Positions 4,423 through 6,833 of a DNA stretch of 6,833 bases are shown here, one piece after another; positions within the stretch are counted from its first letter, which is position 1, and each line of letters begins with the position of its first letter. The stretch is taken from NCBI GenBank assembly GCA_015228695.1, contig JADGDA010000138.1, forward strand, positions 1-6,833, in the 5' to 3' direction. The stretch comes from Alphaproteobacteria bacterium. GTDB lineage: Bacteria > Pseudomonadota > Alphaproteobacteria > Rhodospirillales > Rhodospirillaceae. A model generated the notes under the pieces. It was not told the DNA's origin. It did not search any database and saw nothing but the letters and a program-made list of their open reading frames with translations. The position numbers and the translations under genes were made by a program.

Positions 4423-5406
4423 CTACCCCGCCAGCCAGATTCCCGCCACCACGGCGGCGTTGACCATGCAGGCGGCCTTGAAGACATGGAGGGCCCGGCC
4501 GATGTCCCGAGCCTCGGCCTCGGCCCGGCCGTCGCCGATCCACTCGTCCGAGACGCTGTATCCCGGATAGTGGCGCGGCCCGGCCAGGGACAGGCCCAGC
4601 GCCCCCGCCATCGCCGCTTCCGGCCAGCCCGAGTTGGGGGAGCGGTGCTTGCGCGCGTCGCGGACCATGACGATGAACGCCCTTCCGGGCCGCGCTCCGG
4701 GAACCGTCAGGGAGGCCAGGGCCAGGAACACGCCGGCCAGCCGCGCCGGAACGAGGTTCATCAGGTCGTCCAGGCGCGCGGCGGCGTACCCGAAGGCCAG
4801 AAAACGCTCGCTCCGGTGGCCGATCATGCTGTCGAGGGTGTTGACGGTCTTGTAGACCAGCATGCCCGGCAGGCCGAACAGCACGTACCAGAACACGGGC
4901 GCGACGATCCCATCGCTGAAATTCTCCGCGCAGCTTTCGATGGCGGCGCGGGACACTCCGCCCGTGTCGAGACGCAGCGGATCGCGGCCGCAGATTTGCG
5001 CCACCGCCGCCCGCCCGCCGTCGAGCCCCCCCCGGTCGAGCCCGATCCGCACCGCCTCCACATGATCATGGAGGCTGCGCTGCGCGACCAGGATCACGAC
5101 GAGAAACAGTTCCAGGAACTGGAGGTCGAGCCAGCAGATCCCCCGGCCAAGGACGGCGGCGGCGAACACGAGCCCCCCGACGGCCAGGACGCCGAGCGCC
5201 CTGCGTGCGAAAAACCCGAACCCCGGACGATTGAGCCCGCGTTCCAGGACATCGATGACGAGGCCAATGGCCGCGACGGGATGGGGGATGCGCCCGAACA
5301 GAAACGGCATCTCGCCCACCACCACATCGATCGCAAGCCCCAGCAGCAGCAGGACCAGGGGATCGATCGCGACGGCCGCGTCCGCGTATCCGAACGGAAG
5401 GCTCAA
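4423..5406 (-). CDS. cbiB: Adenosylcobinamide-phosphate synthase (CbiB/CobD), cobalamin biosynthesis
   Basis: This inner-membrane enzyme joins adenosylcobyric acid to (R)-1-amino-2-propanol or its phosphate, late in cobalamin synthesis. The 327-residue protein has the family's usual length. Its signatures are clear: an early DPLVLLLLGLAIDVVVGE membrane segment, HPVAAIG (42-48), ESCAENFSDGIVAPVFW (157-173), GLPGMLVYKTVNTLDSMIG (178-196), AARLDDLMNLVPARL (209-223), and HRSPNSGWPEAAMAGAL (254-270). Several hydrophobic segments are present. No ATG or GTG lies ahead of the first membrane segment in this frame after the preceding stop region that fits the family start. I therefore choose TTG at 5404-5406, which overlaps the upstream gene's TGA as TTGA and has GGTGGAG just ahead, implying translational coupling. 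The gene ends 4 bp from the end of the converging transporter. Other cobalamin genes are not in the window. Confidence 0.93.
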   Translation of the reverse strand: MSLPFGYADAAVAIDPLVLLLLGLAIDVVVGEMPFLFGRIPHPVAAIGLVIDVLERGLNRPGFGFFARRALGVLAVGGLVFAAAVLGRGICWLDLQFLELFLVVILVAQRSLHDHVEAVRIGLDRGGLDGGRAAVAQICGRDPLRLDTGGVSRAAIESCAENFSDGIVAPVFWYVLFGLPGMLVYKTVNTLDSMIGHRSERFLAFGYAAARLDDLMNLVPARLAGVFLALASLTVPGARPGRAFIVMVRDARKHRSPNSGWPEAAMAGALGLSLAGPRHYPGYSVSDEWIGDGRAEAEARDIGRALHVFKAACMVNAAVVAGIWLAG

Positions 5407-5594
5407 ATCTCCACCGCCCCGATCTGGCGATAGATGACCTGAAGGCTCAGCGCGGCCTTTCTGTCCCCGGACTTGGCCCGCTTTTCCAGCATCCCCACGC
5501 AGCCGACCATCAGGGCCTCGATCTCGGACACCTGGAGTCCCTTCAGGAACTGGTCGGGATTGGTACGCAGCGCGAGCAGGAAAGGATTGTTCAT
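5403..5594 (-). CDS. 63-residue protein of unknown function, coupled to cbiB
   Basis: The predicted soluble protein starts MNNPFLLALRTNPDQFL and ends RQIGAVEI. It looks helical, has one Cys (residue 32), a GLQVSEIEALMVG helix and a basic KRAKSGDRKAALS patch. No membrane segment or known motif is visible and I do not recognise a family. The start at 5592-5594 has AGAAG about 6 nt upstream; an in-frame ATG six codons earlier (5610-5612, AAGG 3 nt upstream) is an alternative. Its TGA overlaps the TTG start of cbiB by the TTGA tetranucleotide, so the two are probably co-translated. A role tied to cobalamin synthesis or to CbiB membrane assembly is guesswork from position. Confidence 0.65.
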   Translation of the reverse strand: MNNPFLLALRTNPDQFLKGLQVSEIEALMVGCVGMLEKRAKSGDRKAALSLQVIYRQIGAVEI

Positions 5595-5635
5595 GGCCGC
5601 TTCTCTCTCCATGGACCTTGGGGAACGCCGGGCGT

Positions 5636-5665
5636 AGACTACCGCCCCACGACGGCCCGTTGCAA
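5636..5665 (-). promoter_or_regulatory. Possible promoter of the small gene and cbiB
   Basis: On the minus strand TTGCAA (5660-5665) and TAGTCT (5636-5641) are spaced 18 bp apart. Transcription would start near 5629, about 35 nt ahead of the small gene. It lies in the 87-bp divergent gap shared with the aminotransferase gene, for which I see no clear promoter. The fit to consensus is moderate. Confidence 0.4.
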
Positions 5666-5681
5666 CGCATTGGAAGTCACG

Positions 5682-6833
5682 ATGGACACCGGTTCCCTGG
5701 CCGCGCGGGATATCGCGAGCCACCTGCACCCGTTCACCAATCCCCTCGCCCTGGAGCGCGTTCCGCCGCTGGTGATCGCGCGGGGCCGGGGGGTCCGGGT
5801 CTACGACGAGGACGGGCGGGATTACATCGAGGGTCTGGCCGGCCTATGGTGCGCGGCGCTGGGATTCGGCGAGGAGCGGCTGGCGGAGGCGGCGGCGGCG
5901 CAGATCCGCACGCTGTCCTTCTATCACGGCTTCGGCGGCAAATCCCACGAGCCGGTGATCCGCCTCGCCGAGACGTTGCTCCGCTTGTCCCCGGTTCCGA
6001 TGTCGAAGGTGTTCTTCGCCAACTCGGGCTCCGAGGCCAACGACACGGCGGTCAAGCTGGTCCGCTACTACAACAACGCCCTCGGCCGCCCCGCGAAGAA
6101 AAAGATCATCGCCCGCGACAAGGCCTATCACGGCGTCACCGTCATGACCGCGAGCCTGACCGGTCTGCCCAACAATCAGCGCGGCTTCGACGTGCCGTTG
6201 CCGGGGGTCCTGCACACCCTTTGCCCGCACCATTACCGCTTCGGACGCCCCGGCGAGAGCGAGGAGGCGTTCGCCGCCCGCTGCGCCGACGAACTGGAAG
6301 CCCTGATCCTGGCCGAGGGGCCGGACACGGTGGCCGCCTTTTTCGCCGAGCCGGTCATGGGCGCGGGCGGCGTGCTGATCCCGCCCGCGACCTATTTCGC
6401 CCGGATTCAAGACGTCCTCCGCCGTTACGACGTCCTCCTGGTGGCCGATGAGGTCATCACCGGCTTCGGGCGCACCGGCCATCTGTTCGGCTGCCAGACC
6501 TATGACATCCGCCCGGACATGATCACGGTGGCCAAGGCGCTGTCGTCGGGAACGCTGCCGATTTCCGCGCTGCTGGTATCCGAGCCGATCTATGGGGCCG
6601 TGCGCCGGCAAAGCGGGGAAATCGGCATCTTCGGCCACGGCTACACCTACTCCGGCCATCCGGTGGCGGCGGCGGTGGCCCTGGAAACCCTGCGGATTTA
6701 TGAGGAGCGCGACGTGGTCGGCCATGTCCGCACCGTCGCCCCCCATTTCCACGACCACCTCCACGCCTTCGCCTCCCACCCCCTGGGGGGGGAAGTCCGG
6801 AGCGTCGGATTGATCGGCGCCATCGAACTGGTC
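5682..6833 (+). CDS. Class III PLP-dependent omega-aminotransferase, partial (C-terminus beyond right edge)
   Basis: The gene starts at an ATG with GGAAG 5 nt upstream and stays open for 384 codons to the right edge; the family is usually 430-460 residues. The fold-type I PLP site is complete. Gly116-Ser117 in NSGSEAND bind the phosphate and Tyr149-His150-Gly151 stack on the ring. Asp256 in VADEVITGFGRTG pairs with the pyridine nitrogen. Lys285 in TVAKALSSG forms the Schiff base. Thr322 in HGYTYSGHP contacts phosphate from the partner subunit. The early LWCAALGFG and the YHGFGGKSHEP segment recall omega-amino acid/polyamine:pyruvate aminotransferases (SpuC-like), which move an amino group from beta-alanine, GABA or a diamine such as putrescine to pyruvate. 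Substrate choice cannot be settled, especially since the C-terminal Arg region is missing. It is a cytoplasmic enzyme, divergent from the small gene/cbiB unit, with no obvious functional link to it. Confidence 0.92.
   Translation, partial: MDTGSLAARDIASHLHPFTNPLALERVPPLVIARGRGVRVYDEDGRDYIEGLAGLWCAALGFGEERLAEAAAAQIRTLSFYHGFGGKSHEPVIRLAETLLRLSPVPMSKVFFANSGSEANDTAVKLVRYYNNALGRPAKKKIIARDKAYHGVTVMTASLTGLPNNQRGFDVPLPGVLHTLCPHHYRFGRPGESEEAFAARCADELEALILAEGPDTVAAFFAEPVMGAGGVLIPPATYFARIQDVLRRYDVLLVADEVITGFGRTGHLFGCQTYDIRPDMITVAKALSSGTLPISALLVSEPIYGAVRRQSGEIGIFGHGYTYSGHPVAAAVALETLRIYEERDVVGHVRTVAPHFHDHLHAFASHPLGGEVRSVGLIGAIELV

Noticed and set aside
4423..5670. Extending cbiB upstream to an ATG at 5668-5670 (415 residues)
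   Set aside because: The extra N-terminal 88 residues are Arg/Gly-rich, have no CbiB similarity, and overlap the 63-aa gene in another frame. The TTG start gives the normal family length.
5618..6451. Alternative plus- and minus-strand frames over the aminotransferase gene
   Set aside because: The frame from 5682 contains every PLP-site motif in order and a good ribosome binding site. The others are Arg/Pro/Gly-rich shadows.

Overview
The window is about 6.8 kb of GC-rich DNA, almost fully coding, from what looks like a proteobacterium. An alphaproteobacterium of the Rhodospirillales/Magnetospirillum type is my best inference. It rests on codon use, on a receiver-domain style I associate with that group, and on the mix of Feo iron uptake, cobalamin synthesis and omega-aminotransferase genes. 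No marker gene settles the taxon. No rRNA, tRNA, CRISPR array, transposase or phage gene is visible.

Left part (1-640, minus strand): an iron-uptake unit. A strong sigma70-like promoter with an overlapping Fur box precedes feoA. As written, feoA carries a one-base frameshift. It is followed by a small glycine/alanine-rich membrane protein that runs off the left edge. feoB is expected further left but is not in the window.

Centre left (649-3090, minus strand): two genes that look like a pair. The first (453 aa) has 31 pentapeptide repeats, an acidic Pro/Glu linker and a class III nucleotidyl cyclase-like domain that lacks both metal-binding aspartates. The second (281 aa) has a CheY-like receiver whose phospho-acceptor Asp is Glu and whose acidic pair is Asp-Pro, followed by a long Ala/Glu/Lys coiled coil. 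Both therefore join a catalytically degenerate signalling domain to a long structural module. This is the most novel-looking part of the window. A promoter and a 9-bp direct repeat lie ahead of the first gene.

Centre right (3270-4418): a divergent metal-resistance pair, a MerR-family regulator and a short CDF-type cation transporter. They share a textbook MerR operator-promoter with a perfect 10-1-10 palindrome inside a 19-bp spacer. The regulator's C-terminal metal-binding Cys motif is duplicated in tandem by a 27-bp repeat.

Right part (4423-6833): cbiB (adenosylcobinamide-phosphate synthase) on the minus strand, probably started at TTG and translationally coupled to an upstream 63-aa unknown gene. 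A class III PLP-dependent omega-aminotransferase diverges from that small gene and is cut by the right edge.
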